A stretch of DNA of 64,000 bases from Alnus glutinosa (lineage: Eukaryota; Streptophyta; Magnoliopsida; Fagales; Betulaceae). The stretch is from NCBI RefSeq assembly GCF_958979055.1, contig NC_084887.1, positions 36,248,620-36,312,619 of the forward strand, read 5' to 3'. The notes under the pieces were generated by a model that searched no databases, was not told the DNA's origin, and was given only the letters and a program-made list of their open reading frames with translations. Shown one piece after another: positions 51,306 to 62,031 of the stretch; the stretch's first letter is position 1, and every line of letters starts with the position of its first letter. A program made the position numbers and the translations under genes.

Positions 51306-51854
51306 GCGGTTTTTCTTAGTCAAAACTACTATAGCAAAAGACGAAACGAAGAAGTTCTTCTTTTACAGTCCGAAAATAAAACTAATAATTATTCCTGGAA
51401 AATTAAACAGATATATATGCATGTGATTAACGTAACATGAACGCACGCACCTGTTTCCCCACTTAGAATGCAGCTCCAGAATCAAGAGCTCTTCCTCAGG
51501 TGTGATATTACCTCTCCGAACGTCAGGTCGCAGATAGTTTAGCCATCGGAGCCGGCAACTCTTTCCGGTTCGTTTAAGACCTGCAGGGAAGATTGATAAA
51601 ATAATCACTAGCTAGTAGCTTAATTAATTTACTGATAAAAAGAAGAAGAAAAAGAGCAAGTTTTTCAAACATAATGATATATAGGTGAGAAGAGGGTAAT
51701 TATAATTATTACCGGCAGATTTGGCTAGGGTGTTCCATACGCCTTCACCGTGATTTGCAATATAATCGATCAGAATCATGTCTTCTTCCATGGTCCATGG
51801 CCCTTTTCTCACCTCAACGTCTTGGGATGAGTTGCTCGGTCTATTCTTATCCAT
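48358..51854 (-). CDS. MYB21/MYB24-like: R2R3-MYB transcription factor, subgroup 19 (MYB21/MYB24/MYB57 type)
   Basis: Three exons on the minus strand (51713-51854, 51451-51580, 48358-48682) give 198 residues with phases 1 and 2 and canonical junctions, the standard R2R3-MYB structure. R2 (about residues 16-67) has the regularly spaced tryptophans in [14 protein letters not shown] and [21 protein letters not shown]3 follows, with [14 protein letters not shown] and [20 protein letters not shown]. The C-terminus [16 protein letters not shown] is the subgroup 19 motif. In Arabidopsis, MYB21/24/57 act in the nucleus under jasmonate and gibberellin signalling to drive stamen filament and petal growth; relatives in other plants control floral scent. 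Intron 2 is 2.77 kb and full of mobile debris. No break was seen. Confidence 0.96.
48959..49174. mobile_element. Small element with a 9-bp duplication in MYB intron 2
   Basis: The perfect 9-mer gctagcgat stands on both sides (48950-48958 and 49175-49183). The ends (atatagggacggaaat / ttctgtcattg) are weakly inverse. Nine-base duplications are typical of Mutator-like elements, so this is probably a short, non-autonomous MULE relative. Confidence 0.65.
50277..50448. mobile_element. Hairpin MITE in MYB intron 2
   Basis: Arms of about 65 bp with few mismatches. They include ccacctaaatatacaac, ttttcaccaccttgt and tgtggcaaggtggt, then an AT-rich loop and the inverse set. It is a strong hairpin in the intron transcript. 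Confidence 0.8.
50669..50741. repeat. (TA)n microsatellite in MYB intron 2
   Basis: About 36 uninterrupted TA units, the longest TA run in the window. Others are at 26396-26417, 48752-48780, 53293-53324 and 54795-54836. Confidence 0.95.
51273..51302. repeat. (CT)n microsatellite in MYB intron 2
   Basis: About 15 uninterrupted TC/CT units, 150 bp downstream (in plus coordinates before) the exon 2 splice donor of the MYB gene. Confidence 0.9.
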
Positions 51855-51933
51855 CTTTTGAGAGAGAGAGAAAGAGAGAGAGAGAATTGCATGTAATGAG
51901 AGATAATAGCTATAGCTAGAGGGGTAGATGGGC

Positions 51934-51945
51934 TTTTATATATAG
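51934..51945 (-). promoter_or_regulatory. TATA box of the MYB gene
   Basis: CTATATATAAAA on the minus strand lies about 80 bp upstream of the MYB start codon. It is followed by a GA-rich leader (51861-51888). Position and sequence suit a core promoter with a transcription start near 51905. Confidence 0.65.
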
Positions 51946-52424
51946 AGGAAATTTATAAGACAATTATTGAGCCATTAATCAGTGCCATAGGGGAGCCTTT
52001 AACCTAGCTATTAGCAGGTTAACTTATGTACATGCGTCATCAAACCTAGCAGATGTCTGCATGCATGGCCATTTTTTTATTTCTCGGATAAAAATATAAT
52101 TCGTATATATAAATGCTAAAAGGAAATGAAAAATGTATTTCAAATCACGTGCGTGGCGAGGAGTAGAATGTACTAATGTGTGTGTGTGGAAGGAAATATT
52201 CATCTAATCATCATGAGTAAATAAGGGCTCCAATATCACATCAGGTTCTTTCCATCTTTATTTGTAAACTGACATCAGTAAATTGATCTTCAAAGCTGTC
52301 TGCCTACGGAAATTAATATGTTCACCTTTGTAAGTTTATGAATATATGGTTAATTAACACTTGCATATAACCCATCAATCATCGCAATATCTCATGCATG
52401 CACATGTTCTAAAATTGCTTGATA

Positions 52425-52545
52425 CTTTTATTATTATTATTATTTTTATTTTTTTATGAATAAGCTAGTCGATGGATTTCATTCAAACTAAACCAAAATA
52501 CAAATTAGACAAGAAACAGGGACCCAAAAAAAAAAAAAAAAAAAA
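52425..52545 (-). mobile_element. LINE 3'-end fragment
   Basis: On the minus strand a short segment reading GAATGAAATCCATCGACTAG ends in an A-rich tail with repeating AAT units. The same type of end appears at 14800-14860. A poly(A) run marks its other side. Confidence 0.45.
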
Positions 52546-52904
52546 CCTGTCATCTGAACCCCTATCTGAATGACGTTAAATAAGATAAGAAAATATAAAT
52601 ACTTTTACGGTGATTTGATAATCCATATCTAGATCAATATCTAAACCGGTAGTCAAAAATTAGCTGACCCTTGAAGAAAAGTGTCTTAGCAATCTAGCAA
52701 TTATAAAAATGACATTGACGCTAATTATTAACACTCTAAACTTGAATTAAAAGGCGAAAAAGAAGAATTTGTAATAATTAAAAAAAAAAAAAATTGTTGA
52801 CTGAAGAAGAGCTAGCAGAGGTGACAATGTGACATTACGTCATTAATTACTGCTGTGCTTAATTAAGATAGACTCTAGCATTGATCAGCAATTAACTTTT
52901 CGTA

Positions 52905-53105
52905 GGTTATTTTATTTTTTATTTTATTTTAAATGCTGAGTTTTTATTATAACTCAAGAAAAAGCTGAAACTTGTTCATCAGTTACAATTTGCTGGAGAG
53001 GAGGGCAATCCTCACTCCAGAAAATATCAGAATTTGATGACAATGCATATTTAGCCAAATAATAAGTAGCCTGATTTGCTGTCCTACAAACATGCTGAAG
53101 CCGTT
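52905..53105 (-). mobile_element. L1-type LINE fragment (RNase H C-terminus)
   Basis: Read on the minus strand, the last ~45 codons of a LINE polyprotein are visible: ATYYLAKYALSSN, then FWSEDCPPL, ending in DEQVSAFS and TGA (52952-52954). Then follow a short 3' UTR and an AT-rich tail. This matches the C-terminal RNase H of plant L1 LINEs (family form AADRLAKYAL...W). The rest of the element is absent. Confidence 0.7.
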
Positions 53106-53290
53106 CCATATTGTCCAAAGTCAATCAGCTGCTTGCTGCATGCATCTTTTTTTTTTTTTTTTTTTTTTTAATTGGGTTAAAAATTGCATGCAATATTGTT
53201 ATGCCAAAGATTATAGCACTTATCGAAAAGGAAGAGAGGAACCAGCATGACTGAATTGAAAAAGAAAGACGTGTGTTTGTGAGTGTATTT

Positions 53291-53327
<37 letters not shown>

Positions 53328-54791
53328 ATAACATATATAAGTTAAATTAGCCTTTAATGATTTTTTTTTTAAAAAAAAAGATATGTATCTTTTTAGAAGT
53401 CAATAAACATTTGAAATATTACCAAAAAAAAAAAAAAAAAAGCGATAACGTTGATGTCTGTGAATAATAGTTTTATCCCGCGTGCCATGTAAGTGTAATT
53501 TAATTTTGTTGAAATGACATTTAAAATATTAATTAAATCAACAATTTATTAAGCTTAAATCTTTAGAATAAGTAATATGATATTAAAGTAAAAGTCTTGA
53601 GTTTAAACATTGATTCTACAATTTATATTTCAATTAAAACGTATTTTACTTGTTGTCTTCCTAGCTACATACTTAATTAGGCTTATAAAATAAATGGTAA
53701 TTTATCAATGAATTCCGAAGCTTGCTAATTATGCCACATATCTTTCCTCATGTAATCTATATATATACATATAGACGTGCTTCAGCTTCACACTATACTT
53801 AAATGTTTCAAAACGAGTACTCTTCATTATGGCTGTTGAAGGCTAGGTTCCTTTAATTCGACATCTCTGGAATTAAAAGCTAACACAATCCAAGTTACTT
53901 CTTGTTCAATTCTGTTCTTTACTAAATGTTTACCTGCACATATATTTTTTTGGGGAAACTTACTCCCGGCCCCCTTAATCTATATACCAACAATATAGTT
54001 ACAATGTTCCTATAATCCTTCAATTTAGTTAAGATTATACCCTACCAATTTATTATTGGGGTTACAAACTTGCAATGTCCTCCTTTTGCCCCCAAAATGA
54101 CAAAATACATTGCATACAAAAACAAAAAGAAAATGACAAAAAATTCATGATAGACGAAGTGATACCTTTTTTTTTTTTTTTTCTACATTTTTTTTTAGGA
54201 ATTTTTATCTTATGCGGAGTATTTTTGTCCTTTTAAGTTGTGAACCAAATTGAAAGATTGGGAACAAGGGTGCATGATAAATTGAGGGAATGTTTTTATT
54301 GCTTCTCGATCACCTTAATTATAAGTGCACCCGTTCTTCCTTGAAGGTCGTTCTCCACCACCACACACCACAATAAAACATTTAGAGTTTTTTCTAACAC
54401 CAATTTCTTTCATTTAAAATGTGTTTAAAATAAGTTTATAAATCGAAATTGGTTGCAATTCATTGACCGAATTGGAGCCGGTTCAATCCCAATGGAGTGC
54501 ACCTGCCTAGCAGGTAGACCCCATTGATGACTCTCTCAATTGGCTGGCCAAATGGCTGCTATTTGGACAATTAGTCGCAAGGAATCAATCCCAACCTGAA
54601 TTTAATTAGAAGCAGAGGATTAAAAAAAAAAAAAAAAAAGGGTATGTTGATCGATCTATAAAAGGCCGAGGATGTTTTAGTAATATAAGCTCAACTACTT
54701 TGACCGAAAGGAGAATGACCAAAAAGCATGTGTATCATGTACCATGATGACAACCTAAAATCATGCATGAATTTTTCAAGGGACCATTCCA

Positions 54792-54839
<48 letters not shown>

Positions 54840-55577
54840 TCGATTGCACAACAAAAATTTGTAGAGCAAATAAAAGTGAGTTCTAAACGGAACTCGAGGC
54901 ACTAAAATTAAAGGACAAATGAATTAATGGATAATTAAACTAATGTGACAGAAAGAGTTTGTACAAAATTAGCGATTTTAATCAATAGGAGTACAAGGAC
55001 CTTGCGGGGCCTGAATGGGTGGTGGCTCCATAACCTTTCCCATCTTTTTTCTTTTTTCTTTTTTCTTTTTTTTTTTTTTAATAAAGTGAATAGAAAGTAA
55101 ATAGAAATTGTGCCATTACTACTCAATAAATAAATTTATATTTTTCCACAAATAATTAAAAGAAGATCTCTGATGGGCTACATTAATTAATTATAAATAG
55201 CGGAAGGGTAATGAATTCTCTCTTTTGAGAGTTCTTTTGAAGTTTCTAAATCTTAAGAACCTACCGGACAACATCCATAATGTAGCTAATAACAAACATC
55301 ATGGTTCGTTGTCAAATGGGTGGCTTCTCATCATTGTTTTGAAAGTGTTCTCACTTCTTTTTCTTTCATTTCCTTTATAAGAATTAGGAGTGCGAAAGAA
55401 CTTCCTTAGTCCCCTCTATCTTTTCCTTTATTGTTATAAAAAAAAAAACAAAAAAACAAAAAAAAAAACTTAACATTATGGTTTAGAAAATAAAATTTAA
55501 TGAGATCGATCTACAAGTTAACAAGAAATATTGACTAATTATGTTTCTATTTGTAGTGGTAGTCAAAAGATCATCTT

Positions 55578-56500
55578 TTTTTTTTTTTTTGAACAAATAG
55601 CATGTGCTATTTAACTTCTAGATGCCCAAAGGCTACATCATGAGCAATGAGGGACATACCCCCCACACACTCTTAAGTCAGAAGGATCTGTCTTAAAAAA
55701 ATAATTACATATGTAGAATCTCAAATTTCACTAAAATTACAATCAGCCGCCTAACAAAGAAAATTCTAGTAAAACTTGAGCTACACATAAGCAACTGTAC
55801 CTAGAAACAAGAGAATACACAAACACATCTAGCAGAAAATACAATCCAAAAACGTCAGAGGGGAACACTGTCTTCGCCGGAGACCGGCACGTGTACAACA
55901 CGCGCCTCCCCCGAAACCGCCAGCCATCAGATCAGCCACCCAGTGCTCGACCGCCGCCTTTGCACAGCGAAAAAACGCCAAAACGAGACCTCCACGCGCC
56001 GGTTGAAGAGAAAACTTCACTGACGCTTGACAATCACGCGCCGGTCACCGATGATCCCGACAGCCAGAACAAATAGCGGCGGAGCAAGAAGACGCCGGTG
56101 AACCCATTTGAGCGGCGCATGTCTCTAGAAAGTCGATGGAAAAACGTAGATCTAGCATCAAAAGTTGAAACAATTTAGGCACAAATACGCTCTACCGGCA
56201 AGACAAAACGAAAACAATAACACCCTGCCGGACGCCTCAGGAAGGACCTCCTGCCAGAGAACGAGAAGAACAGAAAAGAAAACAAACACAAATAACACAA
56301 ACTCCAGAGCTCAGAGGACTCGGAGAACAAAACTCCACAGCCTAAACGACTGGGAGAAAGACTACCATCCCCATGGTACACACCATGGAGGAAGCAAAAA
56401 ATTTCACCGGGGAAGAAGCCTCCCTTCCCGGTGATCAACAGACTGATCTTTTTGTCTTGCAGACAGAGAGAGTGAGAGGAGAGAGAGAGAGAGAGGAACA
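55578..56500 (-). mobile_element. Non-autonomous LINE-like retroposon with 15-bp target duplication
   Basis: The perfect 15-mer tcaaaagatcatctt stands at 55563-55577 and 56501-56515. Between them, on the minus strand, the element starts in a CT-rich leader (about 56464-56495) and runs through a GC-rich body. It ends at GCTATTTGTTC followed by a poly(A) tail (55578-55590). Its ORFs of 60-109 codons have no recognisable domain and there is no reverse transcriptase. It must have been mobilised by another LINE. An undamaged duplication and tail point to a fairly recent insertion. Confidence 0.88.
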
Positions 56501-56515
56501 TCAAAAGATCATCTT

Positions 56516-58790
56516 ATGAAAGATGGAGTATTAATTAGATAAGGTTTGGTTGATTGATTGGTTCTTATCCACACAAAAGAAAGTCAAGAAAGGACAGATT
56601 GCCATTATTGACCCTGCTTCTTGGTTTAGACTAAAGCTACTTATAAACCTTGTTAATCAATTTTTATTTTTTAATTTAAAAGGCAAGAGGAAGAGAATAA
56701 TTGTGACTATTTTATTTGAGCGTAATCATAGTAGCACATATTCGTTGAGAGCCGTACAACAAGAGTTTAGACGATTGGAACAATAGGCGCTTCCTTTCGA
56801 CTGAGTCATAGCCCGATTCAGTCCCCTCAGAATATCAATAAAACTCAAAACTGCTCATACTAATAAAATTAAAGATTCTTATTTTGAGATTCGAATTGTT
56901 AATCAAACTTATTAACTATATATCATCATCACCATAATCAGACTATACCTAAAAAGTCTTCTTCCTAAACTTCTCCACCCATAATTCTATACATATTTCA
57001 TATTTGACACACTACCAAAAGTTAGATGAAAGCGATACTAATTTTGGAAACCTGATTCTGGCTCTCGTCAAGCCGCTTTTCGAACTTTAAGCCACCACTT
57101 ATTACAAGGCGCGCGCGTGTCTTTTATTTTAGACCCAAATCATTTGTAAGCCTTAATTTTATTTATTTTATTTATTTTTTTATTTTTTTATTTTTTGAAG
57201 GGAACAAATGACCATGCTAGTCAACCTAAAAAGAATAAATATAACATGCCCTAATATATATATTTGTAACTTTTTAACTAATAAATTAGCTATGACTTTT
57301 TAAGAGTTAATCCCCTGTTTCGTCAAAATATTTTTATAACAAGGCAAGAATATAGATTTAAAAAATAAAAAATAAATAAATTGTGTTTTAAAAAGTATAT
57401 TGTATCTTAAGTTATTTGTTAATTAAACGGGCGTTGATACAGTGAGATATAGGTGTGGATATATATAATTAAACTAGGAAACCTCTATAATCTTCATTAT
57501 AGTAAGCATTTGTAGGCATTTATAAATTAGGTATAGCTGCAGAGGGTCTTTGCCCTACTGAGAAACATTTTTGTTGTCTTTCTGAAAGGAGAGAAAAGTG
57601 GGAAGATGCCTTTGGGATCAGTACTGGCTAGCAGCAAGGAATTGAAGTAGCACAGCTTAATTAGTTGTTAAGCAACAACATGTGAACACAACGGTAACCT
57701 CAATTTAGATCCATGGCCACTAGGGCTGCAACATTTTGATACGTTCATAAGATTCAACTCCAACCACATGATCCTTTTGTGGTTGAGAAGAGATCCAGCT
57801 CATGTGTTTCGATTATAGACAAAAAGTAACCAGACAACCACTCTATTACGAATCAATGCTGCCTCTTTTGTAAAATTTGATCATTTTTGTACATTACACC
57901 CCTAAAACAAATTAAATTTTGTAAAATATATGTTGCAACTATAAGGTTTTATATATAAAGCCGATCAGAATTCCCTACAATTGCCGGGCAAATAGTTGTG
58001 AGGGACTTCAATGAAACCCACGTGTTCGAACAAGTTCCCAAGTGTTCAAATGCTTGTTCGTTCGAACAATGCTCTTTATTAAAAAGCTCTCATAATTGCA
58101 GTCGAACAACTGTAATCTAAGCGGAAGACTCGGCAAATAATTATAATCCCGATCACCATGAAACACGTCTGGCGAAGAAGATGCACGACTTTTGTGCCAT
58201 CAAGTGACCACTGGCAAAGTCTCGTGCGTGCAAGGCATGGAACTGATGCATGGCCAAAAAAGTTTGCGTGTAATGGCACAGCGAAAAGGATAAATATTTG
58301 GTACTTTTCTAATGGAAAAGATGAATAAGAGGAATGTTATATATTATATTTTTATTTTATAATGTTGATGTGGCATTTTTAATAAATTTTTGAATTTTCT
58401 TTTTAATAATGATTGGTAAGAACTATGTACCTTATTTGTATTGCAGAATAATTCTAAGATAAAATATATTTTTTAAAAAAAATCTAGTATTATTTAAAGA
58501 AAATGTTATATACAACACTTTTATTTCACTATACTGATTGGTAAACATTTTTTTTTGAGAAGTAACTTTTTTTTTTCAATAATAATAAAATGTGATTGAT
58601 GTGATTTAAAGCGGAAAGAAATTTGAAATTTTTTGTATGAAAATGTGAAAAAAAAAAAATTATGTTTTGTAGTAATTTTTTTTATCTGAATAGTAATAAA
58701 AAATTATTGATGTGATATAAAAAGTGAAATAAAAAATGTGAGTGTATACAAATAGCATATCTCTATTTTGAAATCTATATTAAATTGAAA
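56516..58790. other. Intergenic, no gene seen
   Basis: AT-rich sequence with low-complexity TTTTTATT tracts near 57165-57200 and a MITE-like stretch at about 58330-58760, related to that at 1030-1210. The 78-codon frame at 56550 is not recognised and looks like chance. Confidence 0.45.
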
Positions 58791-58796
58791 AATGAT

Positions 58797-58915
58797 TTTT
58801 GCGTACACATTACACATTGTACACACACTCACAATAGATGAGACTCATCTCACATGGGTCCCACATGCATAAGTCTCATGAGTGTGTGTACAATGTATGT
58901 GTGTAAATAATACAA
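58797..58915. mobile_element. Hairpin MITE
   Basis: Arms containing cattgtacacacactca and the inverse tgagtgtgtgtacaatg meet around catgggtcccacatg. It starts in tgatttttgcgtacacat. A second, partial copy with the same start (aaaatgatttttgcacacac) follows at 58931-59003. Confidence 0.75.
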
Positions 58916-59005
58916 ATCTACGAAATTAAGAAAATGATTTTTGCACACACTGCACACACTCGAAATAGTCATGGACAATGTTTATACAAAGTGTGTATGC
59001 AAATA

Positions 59006-59930
59006 CGGCAACCCACGTAGAGGAGAGAGAACGTCTGAAAGGTTTTAGAGACAGGGAGAGAAAATCTTGAGCTTTGCTCGCCGGGGGGAGGCTTCACGTC
59101 TCCCCCTCTTGGTGCTAGTCTTCCCCCTAGCCCTCAAGGACTAGGGTGGCTTTTATCATCTCACTGGTCTCCAGTGGTGGATGGTTTTGTTCTCCCAATC
59201 CTAGGGTTGTGAAGCTTTTAGTCCCTCCCAATGCTTGATCCAATGAGGTTGGTGTTTTTATGTTGTTTTGGTGCAAACAGAAGGATTTTCAGGCTTTAGC
59301 CTGTGGGAATGGCTGATGTCGGTGAGTCTCTAGTGGAGTTGTTTTTATTGCTAGATCTTTAAACCTCGGCTGAGTGTTTGTTGACAGGAGCTTTTCTTTA
59401 GTGGTTGCCGACCTCCTCCGGTCACGGTAGTCACTCAACGAGGCTATGTGGCTCGTTCTTGCACGGAGCGTGGCCAGCATGCGCTAGGGAGTGTCCTCCC
59501 TAGGCTAGCGCGTGAGGGTCACAGCTTGCATATTCGACCTCGTTTAGTGTCGTTGTGGGCTTCTGCCTTCTGGAGGTCGTTTGATGCTAGAAGGGTTCCT
59601 GGAGTAGGAGCATGCTCTACATGCGTTGAGCTCCGGCAACGATTCTCCCGGTCCTGGATTTCTGATGTTTTCTATTTGTATTTGTACATTCTTTTATCTT
59701 TGTTCACAGTCTACCTTTTGGTAGCTACTTTAAGCCAGGATCTTTTCTGACTGTTGATGGAGTTTCTTCATCTCTATTCACTACTTTGGCATACGGGCAC
59801 TAATGTAACCTTTGGGCAATTTCTCACCTTCTATGTTCTTGTATTTGTTCTGGCTTTGGCCTTGTTGTAATCCCCTTCGGGGTTTCTTTTTCAGCAATGA
59901 AGATTCTAAAGATTATTAAAAAAAAAGAAA
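59006..59930 (+). mobile_element. Non-autonomous LINE-like retroposon, poly(A) at 3' end
   Basis: A GC-richer block of about 900 bp starts in a GA-rich leader (59018-59060) and ends with gcaatgaagattctaaag followed by a poly(A) tail (59918-59930). The open frames inside (up to 100 codons) match no protein I know. Style and length match the retroposon at 55578-56500, though the sequences are different. The tail directly meets the left end of the Pack-MULE-like element. Confidence 0.6.
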
Positions 59931-60202
59931 GAAAATTATACTTTATCCCCCTGATGTATCCACCTATTGGCAATTTGACCTTCAATGTTTAATTTTTGGT
60001 AGATGACCCCCCTAATCTTAGCTACGTGTGTCAATGTGGACCTTCCGTCCATTTACCAGTCATTTTAGACGGAAAATAGGTCACGTGCAACGTTTAAGCA
60101 CATTTCGTTCCAAAATTTCCCCGATTAAACTGTGTCGTTTCAAAACCACTTTTTCCCAACACGTACACCGAAGCTCTCCTTCTTCACTGGACGCTCACCA
60201 GC

Positions 60203-60295
60203 ATGGGCCTCTTCGCCGACGCATACGACCTGTTCTGTATCCCTCCGATCATGGCACTCATTGAGCATCTGTACTACGAGAATGAGCTCGAATCC
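60203..60295 (+). pseudogene. PHT1-like phosphate transporter fragment
   Basis: A 30-codon stretch reads MGLFADAYDLFCIPPIMAL, then HLYYENE. In intact PHT1 H+/phosphate symporters this is the end of the first transmembrane helix (family form GMGLFTDAYDLFCIPPIM...GRVYYE). Nothing of the remaining ~500 residues is present; the frame runs out in unrelated sequence. It is a captured exon piece inside the transposon. Confidence 0.8.
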
Positions 60296-60599
60296 ATCTT
60301 GTGGAAGCTACAAAAGATAGAAAAGGAAAGAAGACACTAGAAGAAGTGGAAAGTGGACATTGTGTACGTGGACTAAGAAAGTGATTAATACATGTGTGGA
60401 CTTAACAGCTTTGACAGCTTGGAGGCCCACAAATCACGGACTAAGCTGCCTCCACTTGCCTGAACAACAACCAATTAAACGACAACCAATCAAACAAAAA
60501 AACCAGTTGTTGTTGCTATTCCTGTAAATTGAGAGAAAACTAGATGAATTGATGATGATGATATGAAAGGCTCTGCCTTTGTCTCTGAGCTTTTCATGT

Positions 60600-60665
60600 A
60601 GCACGCTCTCAAGCAACAAAAACAACAGTATATCCCATCTGCTTATATAGAAAATTAATTTGGAA
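60600..60665 (-). promoter_or_regulatory. Promoter-like segment inside the Pack-MULE-like element
   Basis: On the minus strand CTATATAAG (about 60644-60652) is followed by a leader-like sequence and an ATG at 60625. The block may be a captured host promoter. It drives no recognisable product: the 63-codon frame that follows is not similar to any family I know. Confidence 0.3.
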
Positions 60666-60790
60666 ATATTTCTTTAATATTTATGTTCCTATAGTTGCTG
60701 AGATTCACTATAATGCCTTATTTATAGTAAAATCGTATCGTTTTAGCTCGTAAGGCATCCTTAAACGCTACCATGCCTCTCTTACTACCA

Positions 60791-61117
60791 TTACTCAGCT
60801 TCTTCTTCTTCATAGCTCTCGTTCCCGTTCCCATCCCCGTTGTTGTCGCTGTTCCTGTACTTGTATTTGAAGAAAGACGAGGAGGAAAACATTGATGGTG
60901 ATGGTCTTCTCTGTGCGATGGTGAGTGGTCCCCTCAAGAACATTCTGAGAAGTAAGATACCGACATGTGGAAAACCGGCTGCCGCTGGTGCATTTGCTCT
61001 CGTCACATTCAATATAAACGCACCAGCTGAGAAGCGGAGAGCAGTACCTAAAACCAAAGCTAAAGGCAGTGATTGTGAGTGTATTGTGAACATAGTAGCT
61101 ACAACACTCATCAGACG
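60791..61117 (-). pseudogene. Captured fragment of an unidentified host gene
   Basis: On the minus strand a frame runs from about 61110 to TAA-side stop at 60791-60793. It has a hydrophobic segment (LPLALVLGTALRFSAGAFIL), then AGFPHVGILLLRMFLRGPL, then a Ser-rich and acidic tail (NESYEEEEAE). The composition looks like real coding sequence ending in a natural C-terminus. The frame continues upstream only as antisense of the aquaporin piece, so the N-terminal part is missing. I do not recognise the gene. Confidence 0.4.
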
Positions 61118-61507
61118 ATGACCATGTTGTTCAGGAATATTGCCGTCGGAAGGCCGGAGGAGGCGGCCCACCCGGACGCCCTGAAGTCGGCGTTGGCGGA
61201 GTTCATATTGACTCTCATATTCATATTTGCCGGGGAGGGCTCCGGCATGGCCTTCAACAAGCTCATCGACAACTGCTCCACAACCCCGACAGGGCTCGTG
61301 GTGGCTGCCCTGGCACACGCTTTCGGTCTTTTCGTCGCCGTATCTGTCGCCGCCAACATCTCCGGCAGCCACATCAACCCAGCTGTCACCTTCGGCGCCT
61401 TCGTCGGTGGTAACATCACCCTCCTTCGTGGCATCCTCTACTGGATCGCCTAGCTCCTTAGATCCACCGTTGCTTGCTTGCTTCTTAAGTTCGCCACCAA
61501 TGGCCTG
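61118..61507 (+). pseudogene. Tonoplast aquaporin (TIP) fragment
   Basis: From ATG 61118 the frame matches the first half of a TIP1-type aquaporin: [17 protein letters not shown], then [38 protein letters not shown] and the first NPA motif in [10 protein letters not shown], then [19 protein letters not shown] at 61451-61453 replaces the Gln expected before LL. The similarity continues in the same frame (LLRSTVACLLLKFATNGL) to 61507, where a GT follows, possibly an old exon end. The second half with the other NPA is missing. It is a gene piece carried by the transposon and cannot make a channel. Confidence 0.9.
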
Positions 61508-61999
61508 GTGAGAGAGGCTATTTGTTTTCTGTTAGTTGTTACTGCTAGTTTGACACTTTATGAGTCCAGGGATGGTGACACGAGCCGGACCATACTGCAT
61601 GCACTTAGGCTTGGAACGCCCTCTCGCCGTCCAACCTCTTCGCAGAGATTTCACTATGGAAGCTGGCCAACAAGACGCAATTGATATCCTCCTCAATGCC
61701 GGTACGTGTTTTGCTCATTCATTAGGTACACTAGAATTTGTTGTCCACGCAGTTACTGTCCACGTTCCTAGTGGCGCTCATGCACATGCACAGCCTACTA
61801 TCCATGTTCCTAATGATGCTCATGCACACAGCCACGCATACCATGATGTTGTCCAAGATACTTGTCCATTGAATCCCGCAGATCAAGAATTTTCCTTTTG
61901 GTGCTTTGCTCTAGTGGTTTGGTCAGTTTTGGCATCTAGGTATTCACTTACGGTGTAGTCACTGCTCTGAGGTGTTAGAGTCATGTTCTTGATTCATCC

Positions 62000-62031
62000 A
62001 GGACATGCACGACGTGTCTCGTGCATGTCCT
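62000..62031. repeat. Perfect 13-bp-arm palindrome
   Basis: aggacatgcacga (62000-62012) and tcgtgcatgtcct (62019-62031) are exact inverses around a six-base loop. Both sides also carry gttcttgat (61985-61993 and 62032-62040). It lies inside the Pack-MULE-like element. Confidence 0.85.

Larger units (their letters stand above)
51946..55562. other. MYB upstream region and intergenic repeats, no gene seen
   Basis: It contains two LINE 3' fragments (52425-52545 and 52905-53105), (TA)n runs at 53293-53324 and 54795-54836, several poly(A)/poly(T) runs (52527-52546, 53146-53169, 53423-53441, 54171-54183, 55067-55080), and AT-rich TRIM-like pieces at 53510-53700. No exon was supported. Confidence 0.5.

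Noticed and set aside
52980-53100. Host gene exon
   Set aside because: The peptide is the C-terminal RNase H of an L1-type LINE, followed by a typical LINE tail.
56175-56504. 109-codon minus-strand frame
   Set aside because: It starts in the CT-rich leader of the retroposon and has low-complexity Ser/Leu/Phe composition; no family match.
59448-59750. 100-codon frame in the retroposon
   Set aside because: No recognisable domain; a hydrophobic tail and the GC-rich body explain its length.
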